A model generated the notes under the pieces. The model saw nothing but the letters and a program-made list of their open reading frames with translations, had not been told where the DNA came from and did not search any database. The position numbers were made by a program, and so were the translations under genes. From Halichondria panicea (lineage: Eukaryota > Porifera > Demospongiae > Suberitida > Halichondriidae), in contig NC_087377.1 in the NCBI RefSeq assembly GCF_963675165.1, forward strand, positions 9,131,122 through 9,195,121: a stretch of DNA of 64,000 bases, in the 5' to 3' direction. Position 1 is the first letter of the stretch, and the number at the start of each line of letters is the position of its first letter. Positions 11,949 to 23,514 of this stretch are shown in pieces.

Positions 11949-14900
11949 TCATAAACTACATTGTAAAGAATCAAAATGAGTATACGCAAACTCAACTCCG
12001 AACTGTTCCCACATAATATAGTCTCGGTATTGTCCCTGGATAACCGGATCATTCGGTGATTCAATCTCAAATATCCCTCCACCCTGTCTGTTACCCCCGT
12101 ACAAACAGTACTCCTTCCCTCGTCTGTCCCACGTCGGAGAGTGCAGGAAGGTCACAAAACGACGAGGGGGTGTGTTCGGATAGTTGACAGTCAGGATGTA
12201 GGTATCGTCTCGTGTGCTGCCGTCAGAGAGAGAGCCCAAGTAGCGCTCAATGGTGATCGGAACATTCCAAAACTGACCTGTAGCAAATACGTACATGATG
12301 TAAACACTGCAGAGACACTGCCTGCATGTATTCATACCCATGCATGTTCTATCTTAAGGTTACTATTATAGACAGGTAGTAATTTTAGCGTTTTCAGATT
12401 TTTCTGTTAGGTACTAATTTTGGCAGATATTGTTTCATGAGATTCACATGCGTTTTATTATTAGCGTGGACATAATTTAAACTTCGAGTACACGTTTATA
12501 ATACCGTATAGCGTGAAATTTTCGAGGCACTTATATTTCGTGGAATGGCCTCTAAAAGCATTTCGTTGCACAATGTTCGTGGAAGGACTGTTTACCAGAA
12601 GCCACACCTTTAATCTTTGCACGTTGTAGCAGATAATTCTAACAATTTTTGTGAAGGATTGCTAACCCACAAAATCAAAATCAGTGAAAATTAAGCCCCT
12701 TGAAAATGTCGCGCTATATACCATAATTATAGCAGGTAATTTTCGTGGGGTAAAAAATTCGTTCAACTCTCGAGAAACGGTATACGGTAGTAACATTAAG
12801 GGACATACCCACCATGTATTTTGTACTTACCGTAAGGTGACGTATTTTCGCGAGTATTAATAATTTCTGCTATTTCTGATGAGAGTAAAATCGCAAAATA
12901 TGTACCCGCAGATTATTGGAAATTGCAATGAATTCCTTGCAAGTAAAATAGAAACGTTATGATCTCACAACTCGAAAGAATTATAATACCAGCAAAATGA
13001 GTGAAATCGCAAACAAAATCTACCTGTGAAAATAATAATGTCACCTTAAGGTAAATTGTGTGCCACATGTTGTTCTCATCAGTTCTGTCATTGTGAATAT
13101 CATGACAAAAGCCATAAAATAGACCCCAAATTGACAGATGGTGTATAAAGCAGCAAAGACCACCTCTGTAAAATAATGGCCGAAATTTTGATCCTCAATG
13201 GGGCTACGTTGTATAACTGATTTAGTGTACACAATGGCACTGCATCGTTATAAGGAATTAATGTTTAGCTAAACACGAGAGTATAAGGTATTTAGCCATC
13301 ACTTACCCAGCAGACCATGAGCCGATTCACGAATATTAAGTCCACGAGCAATCACAAAGTGAATCATACTAACATTGACCACAATATCGGGCTCTCCCAG
13401 TTCAGGGTCCCTCAGCTCTGTCTGCTCACAAAACACCCACATCACCAAATCAAGGTCTTGACAATTAGGGGCAGAGATTCGAACACGATTCCGATACATT
13501 CTCACAGATATTCCAGCACTTGTGTAAGTCTCATCAAGCACAGATCCATCGATTGATGCTTGACAGTTTCCAACACGGACTAAAATGTTTCGACAAATCC
13601 CGTCAAGTCCGGCTGCTCGAACCGTTATCTCATCTATGATATTGGAACTGAGTTGTGGATTTGCTCGCTGGTAATGTGCATTCACACTAATACAGGAGTC
13701 GGACACGAGGTTAAAGTATTCGTCTGCTTGACCATAGATTTCAAAGCAAAGGTTGATAACTTCATTTTCTCCGAGATTGATATTGTTCTGTAGTGCACTG
13801 GTGTTGGTGAAGTAGAGTGGTACGGTCATCAGTGGATCTCCAATTACAGAGTCATTTACTCGACGAACATTTGTAACTGCATGAGGGAGAAGAAACATAA
13901 ATCAACCTAACTAAGAGTATGAACAGTGACCAGCCTAAGACAACTGCAAGTGCCTTGTCACAAGGCCGATTATTTTCTAGCTATAATTTAACGCTAGCAG
14001 GAGTGTATTAAGACATAGATAGAACAGTAGGAGGGATTGGAAACAAAAATGTTTGCGTGAAACACTCCGCGTTATAGGGTGTGGCTAAAACTACAAAGGA
14101 TTATTTTTATAGTCAGCATGCTCATTACCTGAGTGTCTTGACTGCTCTACAATGTGCTGTGCATAGAAACAGTGAAAAAGTTAATGTTGATTTTTCAAGT
14201 AAAGAGAATCTAGCTCTAAAAAGTCGACTAAGCCACTCAGTCACTATCACTAAACAAATAAATGCTGTAAAAGAAGGAATAGCCCTTACTAGTCGTGGGA
14301 GATCAAGGCCCGTGGTGTGTCTAAAAGTATACTAAAAGTGTACTAAAGCAGTTTGAAGGACTATTCTGCAAACGTTTATGAACAGTACAGCCATATAATA
14401 TCCTGTACTGTAATACACTGATGTCCACACACACGCCCACACATACACACGCCCATGGCTTAATGAATTGTGCGCTTTGTTTACACGCCTTTGTTAATCA
14501 AAAATGTGGAAAATGCAAGACAGTAATGAGGCATGCCCTAAGTATTGTTTTAAATACAGGTACAAGTAAATTAGAGTGTCTTGTATAATTAATTATTGAA
14601 GATGCATGTACTGCATTCAATTTAAGCTTGAGTATACACCCACTACATTTTCACAGCTAAAAACGTCAGACATGGGAAGCACTCACCAAAAACACTGAAG
14701 TACGCAGGAGAACTCCGCTGAAATTTGACTCCAGAAACAATATTTCCCTGTTCTATTCGACAAACCATACGATAGTTATCAGTTAGATCTGACGCCAGAA
14801 TCACCGTTGTAGACTCATTGAACTGATCAATGTTTGTGAAGATTCCTATATCCCGAAAATCTGCAACTCTCATATCTCCTCTGACTTGAACGTCGTTGAA

Positions 14901-15847
14901 TTCCCACACAATTTTCCCGTTTCCACGGCAAACAACACTCACGTTGAAGCCTTTGGGCGCGCTAATGTTTTGAGGGGCCTCATATAATATATCAAAAACC
15001 TCTGTAGTGGAGAGTTGCTAAGGGTTAGTAAACAGTGAGTAAGTTGTGGAGTCTATACCTGCCGTATTTATATACATGCATGCACAATAGCATACAAAAG
15101 TTGTGTTATTTATATTCATAGAGCTAGAGTTGAAGTGTACGTGTAGATATAAATGCATATAGTCTAGCATGCATTGAGATACTACACAAGTGCCATGCAA
15201 ACAATTAAGAGGCAATACCTTGTAGTAAACATACTCGGTAGCTTTACCTACAATCAGGCTTACTAGTAGAATCAAGGGCGTATAAGAGAAGAGGGCATGC
15301 AACTCACTATTAGTCCAACGTGCGAGCAAAAACTGCATTCGATCTATTTATAGCTATCAGCTACAGTTGAGCCTCGGTTATCCGAATCCCGGTTATCCGA
15401 ATCCTCGATTATCCGAATGCTAGAGCATAGTGCAATCTGAGCATGCGCAGTAGGAAATTGCCCACGTGGCTGGCAAAAAGCCAGCTTTTGATTATCCGAA
15501 TATTTCACTTACCCGAATGGGCCCGGGGACAAAGGTGTTCGGATAACCGAGGCTCAACTGTACCTGTACTTTGCACCAAACTCCATTTAACAGAAATCTA
15601 TTTTTAGATATTACTGTACTTTTCCAGTAACATTACTCCGCCCATTCAGTTTTTGCTCGTGGACTGTTGCATGCCCTCTTCTCTTATACCCCCTTGGTAG
15701 AATGCATGTAGATCTAGTATATAAATATAGCTAGCTTATTAGAAAGTTTTAATAGTGCTGTATCTCCACGTACATACCATTCTCTCCGGTTTGGCCTTGG
15801 ACTAACAGAAAGGAGACACCCCAAACAAACAGCAATCGACTGATCAT
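11949..15847 (-). CDS. secreted Ig + ITIH C-terminal-like protein, 4 exons
   Basis: Exons, read on the minus strand: 15847-15778, 15001-14687, 13876-13307 and 12277-11949. All three introns are phase 1 with GT..AG borders, giving about 427 aa. Exon 1 is a signal peptide (MISRLLFVWGVSFLLVQGQ). Exon 2 is an Ig-like domain (VSVVCRGNGKIVWEFN ... YRMVCRIEQG). Exons 3 and 4 join exactly through ESAHGLLG|QFWNVPITIE, the HGLLGQF motif of the inter-alpha-trypsin inhibitor heavy-chain C-terminal region, preceded by beta-rich sequence with paired cysteines. The stop is at 11949-11951, and no membrane helix or GPI-like tail is seen, so secretion is expected. Introns hold a Tigger-type MITE and other repeats. 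The leader is shared with the plus-strand exon at 7317, so the two genes are likely a divergent duplication with domain shuffling. The ITIH label is by motif only. Confidence 0.85.
12501..12722. mobile_element. MITE, GTATAGCG family, copy 2 (inverted)
   Basis: ATACCGTATAGCGTGAAATTTTCGAG at the left, TTGAAAATGTCGCGCTATAT at the right. Internal sequence is the reverse complement of 5409-5618 with scattered changes. Lies in the intron between exons 3 and 4 of the minus-strand secreted gene; right after it is a fragment of the GTATAATTTTCG MITE. Confidence 0.8.
12830..13056. mobile_element. putative MITE (TAAGGTGAC ends)
   Basis: CCGTAAGGTGACGTATTTTCGC near 12832 and, inverted, AATAATGTCACCTTAAGG ending near 13051. 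Both arms also contain AAATCGCAAA-type sequence. Intron 3 of the minus-strand gene. Ends are approximate. Confidence 0.55.
13899..14686. other. intron, nothing recognised
   Basis: Lies in the intron between exons 2 and 3 of the minus-strand gene. The plus-strand 84-codon frame at 14081-14335 has no recognised motif. Confidence 0.4.
15255..15700. mobile_element. MITE (CAAGGGCGTATA), hosts a nested MITE
   Basis: Left CAAGGGCGTATAAGAGAAGAGGGCATGCAAC and right TTGCATGCCCTCTTCTCTTATACCCCCTTG are inverted. Both outer flanks read GTAGAAT, a likely 7-bp target duplication. The pogo-like MITE at 15363-15559 sits inside. A relative lies at 34190-34812. Located in intron 1 of the minus-strand gene. Confidence 0.75.
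15363..15559. mobile_element. pogo/Tigger-type MITE
   Basis: TA|CAGTTGAGCCTCGGTTATCC ... GGATAACCGAGGCTCAACTG|TA: 20-bp perfect inverted ends with TA flanks. Near the left end CGGTTATCCGAATC is tandemly repeated, giving subterminal GGATAATCGG-type motifs. It is nested inside the CAAGGGCGTATA element. The autonomous partner would be a pogo-family transposase; the one at 36298 has different ends. Confidence 0.85.
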
Positions 15848-15907
15848 TCTTGAAGCAACTCTAGAACAATGTTTAAACACTGTATGTACTGTAGCTAGCT
15901 CAATCGT

Positions 15908-16172
15908 AGACTGGAAACCACGCCCCTTTCTTTAGGGAAAGAGACTGGCCATGCAGGTGACTATCAACGACTTGCTTCATGCATTGCGGTACTGAATTTT
16001 GCGGAAGTGGTTCAGGGAAAAGGGTGTGGTCACCAGTGTTGAGGTTTTATGGCTAGATCTACTGTACTCTAGCAAGCTAGCTAGCTCAGCCACCTACCAA
16101 ACTTAATTCAATCACAAGTCAACTGCTGCAAAACTATGTCCAAGTCTGGAGCTAGCTGTCACCTGGATGTAC
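15908..16172. mobile_element. truncated copy of the 9-bp-TSD element (TAGACTGGAAACC)
   Basis: Begins TAGACTGGAAACCACGCCCC and matches, in reverse, the right half of the complete element at 46447-47170, down to the start of its small CxxC reading frame (ATGTCCAAGTCTGGAGC at 16136). The match stops near 16172. The other terminal repeat was not found, so this copy is truncated. Confidence 0.75.
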
Positions 16173-16216
16173 GTACCTACAGTCACTACGCGCGTACGCA
16201 CGCGGACCGGATGCCA

Positions 16217-17508
16217 ATATCATAGATACTGTACACTCCGTGGATGTGAAACACTTCCGCCCACTACCAAAAGTCCTGAAACACTCATTGCAACGGATGA
16301 CACGGACGGAGTATCCGGAATTCCGTATAGTATACGGAATCTACTGCATGGATACAATAATAACAGTAACTACGTGTGAGTGATCAGATAACTGAAGCTC
16401 CCAGTCCAAGTTCTTCCAGTGCTAACTGATTCTCTGCGCAGGGAGAGCCAAGAGAGATGTTCATGAATGAAAGTGGAGATGCAGAAATCATATTGGAACC
16501 TGACAAATCTAGATCTAGCTACATGTACACTGCTGACTTAATTTTTGTGATGACATTGTATATAGCACAGCATGTATGCACACAGAATAGTATATAGGCA
16601 GGCATCCATGCATGGAGATAGACTTAGTAATAGACAACTAAATGGACAACTAAAACTGATTTAAAGTTGAAGGAGGATTCTTCTTCGTCTTATCGCTACT
16701 TGTGCTCGTACACTTGTTTGTTAGTCTTGCATCAGGGAATAATTATGCTCCTTTCCGCTTCCTTTGGTGATAGAGCATTACCTAAATTAAAGATATGTAT
16801 GTTAGAATGCACGTAATAATTTACTCCGGCCGCTGTAGGATCATGTATGCATTATCATCATACAGTACATTTGTATGAGTAAACATGTTCACCATAAAAA
16901 GACACGCTTTCCTGAAATAACAAAACATTTACTGAGGGTCAAAATAGATTCTCCTGGTATAAGGACATCTATATTATTGAATGACCACATCATTTAAGTG
17001 ATGGAGCTTTTTGTTGGCAAGATCGCCTAACCACAAGATGAGTACCGTTAAACACCTAAATTTGACCTAACATTCAGTTTGCTGCTAGCCTTATACATTT
17101 CCTTAAGTGCTGAACACATTCTCCCGGTACTTCACTTCATAGACTAACAGGAAAGCAAAGCGAAATGTTCCAACCATAAAACCTAACCAAAGATCGCCTA
17201 ACCACAAACTTGTCACCTAGTAAGTTACAGACAAAAATGAGCTCCAAAAGGCTATCCACTAATAATGCAGGCTCAATATACATGCTCTATGATAGACTTA
17301 CCTCCTACCTGTACCTACGAGTACAGCAGACCTTCTCCTCAACTGAAGCTACAAGTGCGCAGCTGTGCAAGAAAAACAACACTAAAAGTGTCTGTTTCTG
17401 CAGCTGGGTGCCGTTGCAGTGAGTGAACACAAAATTAATACTCCGTAATCTCTCCGTATACTACCTACGTTTCACATCCACGGAGTGTACGTATACAGTA
17501 TCTATGCC
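16217..17508. mobile_element. putative 1.3-kb TIR element
   Basis: Left CATAGATACTGTACACTCCG and TGGATGTGAAAC; right GTTTCACATCCACGGAGTGT and ACAGTATCTATG, which are inverted repeats of about 32 bases apart from a small insertion. CCAATAT flanks both ends (16210-16216 and 17509-17515), a likely 7-bp target duplication. The inside has a frame ending at GTGAGT near 16376 and an acceptor TGCGCAG near 16441 followed by more open sequence, hinting at a small spliced gene of unknown kind, but no transposase was recognised. Confidence 0.6.
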
Positions 17509-17515
17509 AATATAA

Positions 17516-18041
17516 ATAATTTTTATGTATAGTTTTATTTTTAGAGGAAGTTCAATGTCCTGTCAGAAAAAACATTGTGGTCAATACTAATTAAATATTC
17601 ATGCACTCATATCAATTCTATACTTTACTTTCACTGTACCAGGTTTATACTGAGAGTTACCTAGATGTGTCTACTTTGCATGTACTAAATCTTAGCTTCC
17701 AAATTTTATCACAAAACAGTTGAGATAGCCAGATACCACACTCAGTCAATAATTGGTACCCCCCAGACTTTTGGTGATATCTTTTTTTATGACAAAGAAA
17801 ATTTCTTGGTGGATTGCCCATCAAAAACTTCAATGATAGGCAATTACAATACAAAAAAAATAAAGTGTGCAGGGGTAGGAATCCTGAGATATGAGGTCAG
17901 CAATAATCAGCTTTTTTAATCAATGCCACAATGCCAGCTGGAGTTATTAAAGTGGTAAGTTCTACAGCAAGTGAATACAATTAAGCACTGTAAACAATAC
18001 AGCAATATCACACAATAATTAAATACAGTGTCTAGAGTGAG
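17516..18041. other. intergenic; probable 5' flank of the next element
   Basis: AT-rich, no coding sequence recognised. The terminal repeats of the element that encodes the 18.0-22.9 kb proteins were searched for here and beyond 22902 but not found by eye. Confidence 0.4.
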
Positions 18042-20243
18042 ATGGCCACAAGAACGAGTCGTAGAAGAATCTCCTTCATAGACAAAAAGTGCGAACTTTG
18101 TCTTGATGAGCGGGATACCATCAAATTGTCCAATCCATCAAAATGGAAAAAACCAAGATGCAATGGCGTACATGCTGTCGCTGCACCCCTGTGTGTTGAA
18201 TGTTTGCCATGCTTGCCGTCAAGACATAACCAAGGTACTTGTTAATGACACCTTTGTACCTCGATGGCAAAAATTATCTGGGAGGGAAAGCAAAGTATGC
18301 AGTGTTAAAGCATGCGATAGCAAAGTTTTTGCCTCGCTACATAATGCTGATATTATCGGAGTGTTTAACCAGTGTGATCTTGAACCAAATGCAACTGTCC
18401 CTACACCTACACCGCTTTGTAAACATCATTATCAGGTTTTGCATAATAAAATACACCCTATGCAAACACACTGTATAACATGTGGGTCATCACTTAAACA
18501 CACAAACTCAAAAACATGCAATCAACCAAATGTGATAGAGCTGTATCTCAAAGAAAAGGCTGGTTTTGAGGGTACGATCAAAGAAGGAGATAAAGTATGC
18601 TATGTATGCTACCGATCTCACCTGGTCATACTAGACACAATGGATAGTGAACAGACGAGCACTGACAGCGATCTAATTCAAATTATACAAGCTATACAGG
18701 AGAGCACCCGTCCACCAAACTCTCAGATAGAGGACGATCTAATGGATATCTGTATGAAAAGAGTCACTGTTAACATAGGAAATGAGTTGCTACAGAGAAA
18801 TGTACTTTTATTACCAACAGTTCAAGACATGTTTAACAATTGTTTATCGAAAATGGCTCAAAACCATAATTTGACAGTGAACAGGACAGTATCATCAAAT
18901 TGGATACTAAGTAATCTCACCGTAGCTTTGGGGAAACATATAAACTATTGTTGTACTACCCGAAAATTTGGTACTATGATCCACACTAGCAAGATTCATT
19001 CAGTATAAGGTTACCTCACTGGAACAGCAACCCATCCCATTCAGTGATCCAGAGAGCCACACGGTAGTGTCCATAGACAATATTGACACAATGCATCCCT
19101 ATGCTAGGAACAACCTGGGCAAACAAAAAAGTAGTTGGCATGGAACATCTATTCAAGTGGTACAGCCAATGCCCTCGATATTGAGAGGGGAGTGAATAGT
19201 CTAGCAGTGTTATTTGAAAACACTAGCACAGAGACAGATTCAATCACGTGTCTACTGGAAACATCAACCTCCAGGATAGAAGGCACAGCTACGTATTTCC
19301 TACCAAGCACTGAAGATTCAGATGATGTCAGCTTGATTACAACACGTAAAAGAGTGCAAAGGACGTCACCCATAAATTCCCCCCTGAAACTCACAAGATC
19401 ACCAGCTGCTAAGCTAATGAGAAGGTTAAGAACGGGAACGGAACAAGTTCGTGTCTCTGCACGCACTACTACTTCCTCTCAGGGATGCAGTTTCACCAAA
19501 AGTGTCAACCTTCTGCTTTTAATAGTTCCTGTCCTAAGAAATCTCTATCTGATTATCTCATGAACAGTGCAAAGAGTTTATCCTTAGGTGAAATCATGGA
19601 AGAAATTGGAACATACATGCTTGGGAAGGTGTCATTGGCAAGCACGCAACCAGACAGTGTATTAATTAACCTTCAAGACTATCTTTCCATTCTGAGGCCA
19701 AGCCACACAGAAAAGTCAAATGTGCACTACTTATGTGTCCTGGATGCAGTAGCTGACAATAAAGATACACTAACAGAAATTCTACACGATTTGCACTGCA
19801 AGTACGTAAAAACTAACATCCACCAGCATCTTGTGATTGAGGGTGATGCTAAATTGTATGCAGTACTTCAGTCACTGAAATATAAATATGCAAAAGACTT
19901 AGAATGGTTGATACCATTCCAGGAGATTGGCATATGCTAATGAACTACCAAATAGCTTTGATGAAGCCATACTTTGATGCTGGGCTTAAGTCTATGGCTG
20001 AGGCAGCAAAATATCCAGTGGCAGCTATCCAAACTTGTAGTCAATTCAAGAGAACGCACTACTTCATCCTTGAAGCTTGGGAGGCTATATATAGAGCAAT
20101 GCTTAGTACGTACTCGAAGTCACTAGTAGCTGACAGACCTTTGAGTTTGGACACGCACTCAGAACCACTGACACAGGACCCACTACTAGACACAATAACA
20201 AGAGTTATCTGTTTTACACAAAAGTACACAAGATGATAAAACA
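18042..20243 (+). pseudogene. mobile-element protein, frame-broken N-terminal part
   Basis: Consecutive open stretches in changing frames: 18042-18245, 18103-19008, a short unbroken run near 19010-19190, 19485-19940 and 19904-20236. They look like one ancestral protein. The start is cysteine-rich (CELCLDERDTIKL; CHACRQDI; CVYC- and CITCG-type pairs), suggesting zinc binding; later parts are helical. Around 19070 the run SIDNIDTMHPYARNN is typical of a large family of uncharacterised mobile-element proteins in cnidarian and sponge genomes, as I recall it. Frames shift at about 18150-18200, 19006, 19190-19490 and 19910. Introns cannot be fully excluded but no good donor/acceptor set was seen. 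The intact 3' part is at 20331. Confidence 0.55.
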
Positions 20244-20330
20244 TTTACCGAAAAATTCTATGCTACAGTATCAACCATCAGTTCCCTAACAGAACCGTTT
20301 TATGAAGGGTTCAAACAGTTCATTCAAAAT

Positions 20331-22901
20331 ATGGCTATGAGAGATGAAACATGGAGGACATGGGTACAATTTGTATTCACAGATGCAATGGCATATGTCA
20401 CTCTCTTTTTGTCTATACGAAGTGGAGACTGGGAATTGCGGATGGCAAGTATGAAAATGATGGCACCTATTTTCACTGCTTTCGATCATCCAACCTATCA
20501 AAAGCTCATATCAGATCACATTACAGACGTACTACATTTACCAGAGGCTATATTACTCATGTTTCAGCAAGGCGGTTTTGTAGTCAATATCATGGGAAGG
20601 CCATGGCATTCTGTCGGTATTGTCGAGGCGCATGAAATGCTCATTAACAAAAAATGCAAAATGTCATTCGTAAAACCAAGTGAAGATTATATAAACAGAG
20701 TAGCCAAGTTCCTAACGTATCGTATAAATGCTCTAGAATCAACAACTAATCAACTATTTCCTGAAATGAATAAAAAGTCTACAGAGCCAAACGATATATT
20801 AAGTGTCAAACCCAATGACAAAAAATTTGAGCAAAACGTGAGAACCCAGATAATCGCTGTACAAAAAAGTTCCCTACTGGAAGTAGTGGAGGTTAATCGT
20901 GGTTTGTTTAACCCATTTACAAATGTACATGCATCTCTAGCACAATCGAGTGACTTACTAAACTTTCGGAAAATTGGACAGGAAGAGTTTTTGTTAACAA
21001 TATCTAGTTTTATACTAAAGGAACCTAGTGTGAAAGCTCCAAAACGAAAAAGATCTCTGAAAACCTTCTCACAGAAACACGTTCGAACCAGAAAGATGTC
21101 ACAGCTGGAACGAGACAAAGGGCTAATCCTTTCAACAATCAAAAAGAAAATGCAATTTTCTATAAAAACAGGGAAACCTATAGGCCAACCTGGTGAGCAA
21201 ATTTTAGAGTATCCACTTTCTCTTTGTGACAATGATGGAAACCCTTTGAAAGGCCAGAAAAGTTACTTCACGAAGTCTTTAAACACGAGGTACACTGACA
21301 CAAATCCACCGGTGATCACTACAGAATTACCACATGATTGGATACCAGAGTGTTGCATCCTGGAAGGCATGTTTATGATTAACACAACACCCCTTGGATG
21401 TCACACTACCATGACAGACTATGCAAACTTCCTATTTAGAAGGTATGTACTACCGAATCTAAAGAAAGGCATGAAAGAAATCCACATAATTTTCGACAGC
21501 CCAGGAAGGCTTAAAAACACACCCAAGTACTTCGAGCAGAAAAGACGTGATGCCAATGCTAAAATATCCATGACGCACAGATGTGATGATATTATAGGAT
21601 CTACGAAAGTTATACAAGGCAAATGGAGGGAATCTTTTCTGAATTGCAGGGAATGCAAACGGAAATTAGCCATATTCATAGGAGAATTCTTTCTGAATAA
21701 CTGTAGTTCTTACCTTCAAGATCATCAGGCGATGTACATAGCTGGCACCTTTGAAGGAGACATCAGAGACACAGCTTGGTTTGTCAGAGGGAAGTCGCCT
21801 AAGCAACCAGATCCCGAATACATCTGCAATGCTGAAGAGACAGATACCAGGATATGGTTACATGCCAAGAAAACATCACACAAAAATATTTTGGTCATGT
21901 CTCCCGACACAGATGTGTACAACATTGGTCTTCCTCTGGCGTCAGTTAAAAACAAACTAGTGGTGATACAGGTCAATACTTACAATTCCAAAGAATTGAA
22001 ATTTGTAATTTTAAACAACCTAGTGGCAGCTTTGTCCAATGATCCAGACTTAGCACGAATAAACCCTGAATTGCTACCACTAGTACTACAGATCATATTT
22101 ATTTGCACTGGATGCGATTACCTGTCCTTTTTTAGTCAGATTGGCAAAGCGACATTTTTTAGGTACTTTTTCCAGTATGCATCCTTCATAACAGGTGGCA
22201 GCGAGACACATCCGGGAACACTGGCAGACATCGGTCTTGAAGACGGGAGCTACAAATGTGGATATCTGGCATTTATACGATTGGTGGGTACAACATACTT
22301 CAAAAAGTTTGCATCTGGTTTTGAAACCAATTCCCCTAGTACGTATTTTACTACCTGTGTACAGCAAGATACCACACCTGAACAACAACATAGGGATTGG
22401 TTAAGAAGTATACGAAACACCATTTGGTATCGCACAAAGTTCGAAAATGAAATGGTTGCATCGGATGAGGCTCTAATGTTTCACTGGAAGCGAGTATGTT
22501 GGGTAGCAAACATGTGGAACCAGGCTGATCGAAACATAATGCTTCTACAACCATTGACAAATTGGGGCTGGGATACAACTAAGGAGAATTTGTCTGTGGT
22601 CTGGGATAGTGAAGACTACGTTAAAACAATACACGAGAGAGTATGTGCTCTCACTAAAGGCTGTAAATGTGTCACAGGCTGTACTACAAAAAGGTGTAGT
22701 TGTTACAGAGGGAGTAAACGCTGTTCAGCAGGGTGTGAGTGTAAAAGCTGTAATAACGTACATGTAAACACATGTACACCTCACCCTACTATAGACAGGT
22801 CCTCCCAGTTAGTCGATGTTATTATTGAGGAGGAGTATGTGGACCAGTACGGTGAAATTGAAGACATCATGGATTTTGTTTTTAGAGAAAATTCCCAATA
22901 A
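20331..22901 (+). CDS. mobile-element FEN/XPG-like nuclease with CXC domain
   Basis: An unbroken frame of 856 codons. I read it as a PIN/FEN-superfamily nuclease. VHIIFDS-like HIIFDSPGRLKN with a following basic KYFEQKRRDA helix (Asp about residue 389) resembles the FEN N region. AEETDTRIWLHA (Glu502, Glu503, Asp505), VMSPDTDVYNIGL (Asp526, Asp528) and GCDYLSFFSQIGKATF (Asp596) resemble the internal acidic cluster and the GxDY...IGK helix-hairpin-helix. Near the C-terminus (about 777-811) is GCKCVTGCTTKRCSCY...CECKSC, a CXC (tesmin/TSO1-like) cysteine motif that binds zinc and often DNA. A basic region, KAPKRKRSLKTFSQK, lies near residue 240. The frame is probably the 3' part of the broken gene starting at 18042, so this start may not be native. 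No DDE transposase signature was recognised, so the mobilisation chemistry is unknown. Confidence 0.65.
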   Translation: MAMRDETWRTWVQFVFTDAMAYVTLFLSIRSGDWELRMASMKMMAPIFTAFDHPTYQKLISDHITDVLHLPEAILLMFQQGGFVVNIMGRPWHSVGIVEAHEMLINKKCKMSFVKPSEDYINRVAKFLTYRINALESTTNQLFPEMNKKSTEPNDILSVKPNDKKFEQNVRTQIIAVQKSSLLEVVEVNRGLFNPFTNVHASLAQSSDLLNFRKIGQEEFLLTISSFILKEPSVKAPKRKRSLKTFSQKHVRTRKMSQLERDKGLILSTIKKKMQFSIKTGKPIGQPGEQILEYPLSLCDNDGNPLKGQKSYFTKSLNTRYTDTNPPVITTELPHDWIPECCILEGMFMINTTPLGCHTTMTDYANFLFRRYVLPNLKKGMKEIHIIFDSPGRLKNTPKYFEQKRRDANAKISMTHRCDDIIGSTKVIQGKWRESFLNCRECKRKLAIFIGEFFLNNCSSYLQDHQAMYIAGTFEGDIRDTAWFVRGKSPKQPDPEYICNAEETDTRIWLHAKKTSHKNILVMSPDTDVYNIGLPLASVKNKLVVIQVNTYNSKELKFVILNNLVAALSNDPDLARINPELLPLVLQIIFICTGCDYLSFFSQIGKATFFRYFFQYASFITGGSETHPGTLADIGLEDGSYKCGYLAFIRLVGTTYFKKFASGFETNSPSTYFTTCVQQDTTPEQQHRDWLRSIRNTIWYRTKFENEMVASDEALMFHWKRVCWVANMWNQADRNIMLLQPLTNWGWDTTKENLSVVWDSEDYVKTIHERVCALTKGCKCVTGCTTKRCSCYRGSKRCSAGCECKSCNNVHVNTCTPHPTIDRSSQLVDVIIEEEYVDQYGEIEDIMDFVFRENSQ

Positions 22902-23514
22902 GCAAACGAGACTGACATCGAAAGTGACTCTGATGAAGAACAATCGAACAGTGTACTTTGTTAAACAGACAAACACAATTGTTTTATGCTTATTTTAAAG
23001 TCACAACTTGATTCACCATGTATGAAATATTTTATACTTACACCTACATGTTTTTATTGATATTGGAGTTTTTATTAAGGCTCATAAACGTGTGATATCT
23101 TTTTTTACGACAAGCCCTTATAATATACTATTTACAGAGCCTCTTACTTATAGTCCCACCTTTCTCTTTCTTGAATTTTGTATTGTGCACACGTTTTGTG
23201 TCCAGTCAATGGCAAGAAATGTAAGCGGCAACTAGAATTCTTACTAGCTTTATCCAGAAGAAACCAGCTGGAAATAGCTCAGGACGTGCAAACATCAGAA
23301 TTTGTCCAATAGATCTTGTTTAGTGACTCTCCCTCTCTCATTTATTCTACCTTACATCTGATTAAAGTTAGTACGTAGCCCAAGAAAGGAATTTTACCAG
23401 ACATACGCAGCCATCTTCACAGTTTGTTTACTATTTTGATTATGTAACAAAAATAAAATTCACGCGTGAATTGTCCGCGTGCACGTGCGTAGTGACTGCC
23501 TAGTTAAGTTCAAC
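22902..23514. other. intergenic
   Basis: No gene recognised. Contains an AATAAAA signal-like run near 23450. The sequence just before 23515 could be receptor-gene intron. Confidence 0.4.

Noticed and set aside
13041..13232. hydrophobic minus-strand frame that might be a membrane protein
   Set aside because: It falls in an intron whose flanking exons join perfectly in phase and sequence (HGLLG|QFWN), and overlaps a MITE end.
19149..19466. 105-codon minus-strand frame
   Set aside because: Antisense shadow of the decayed element gene; no independent support.
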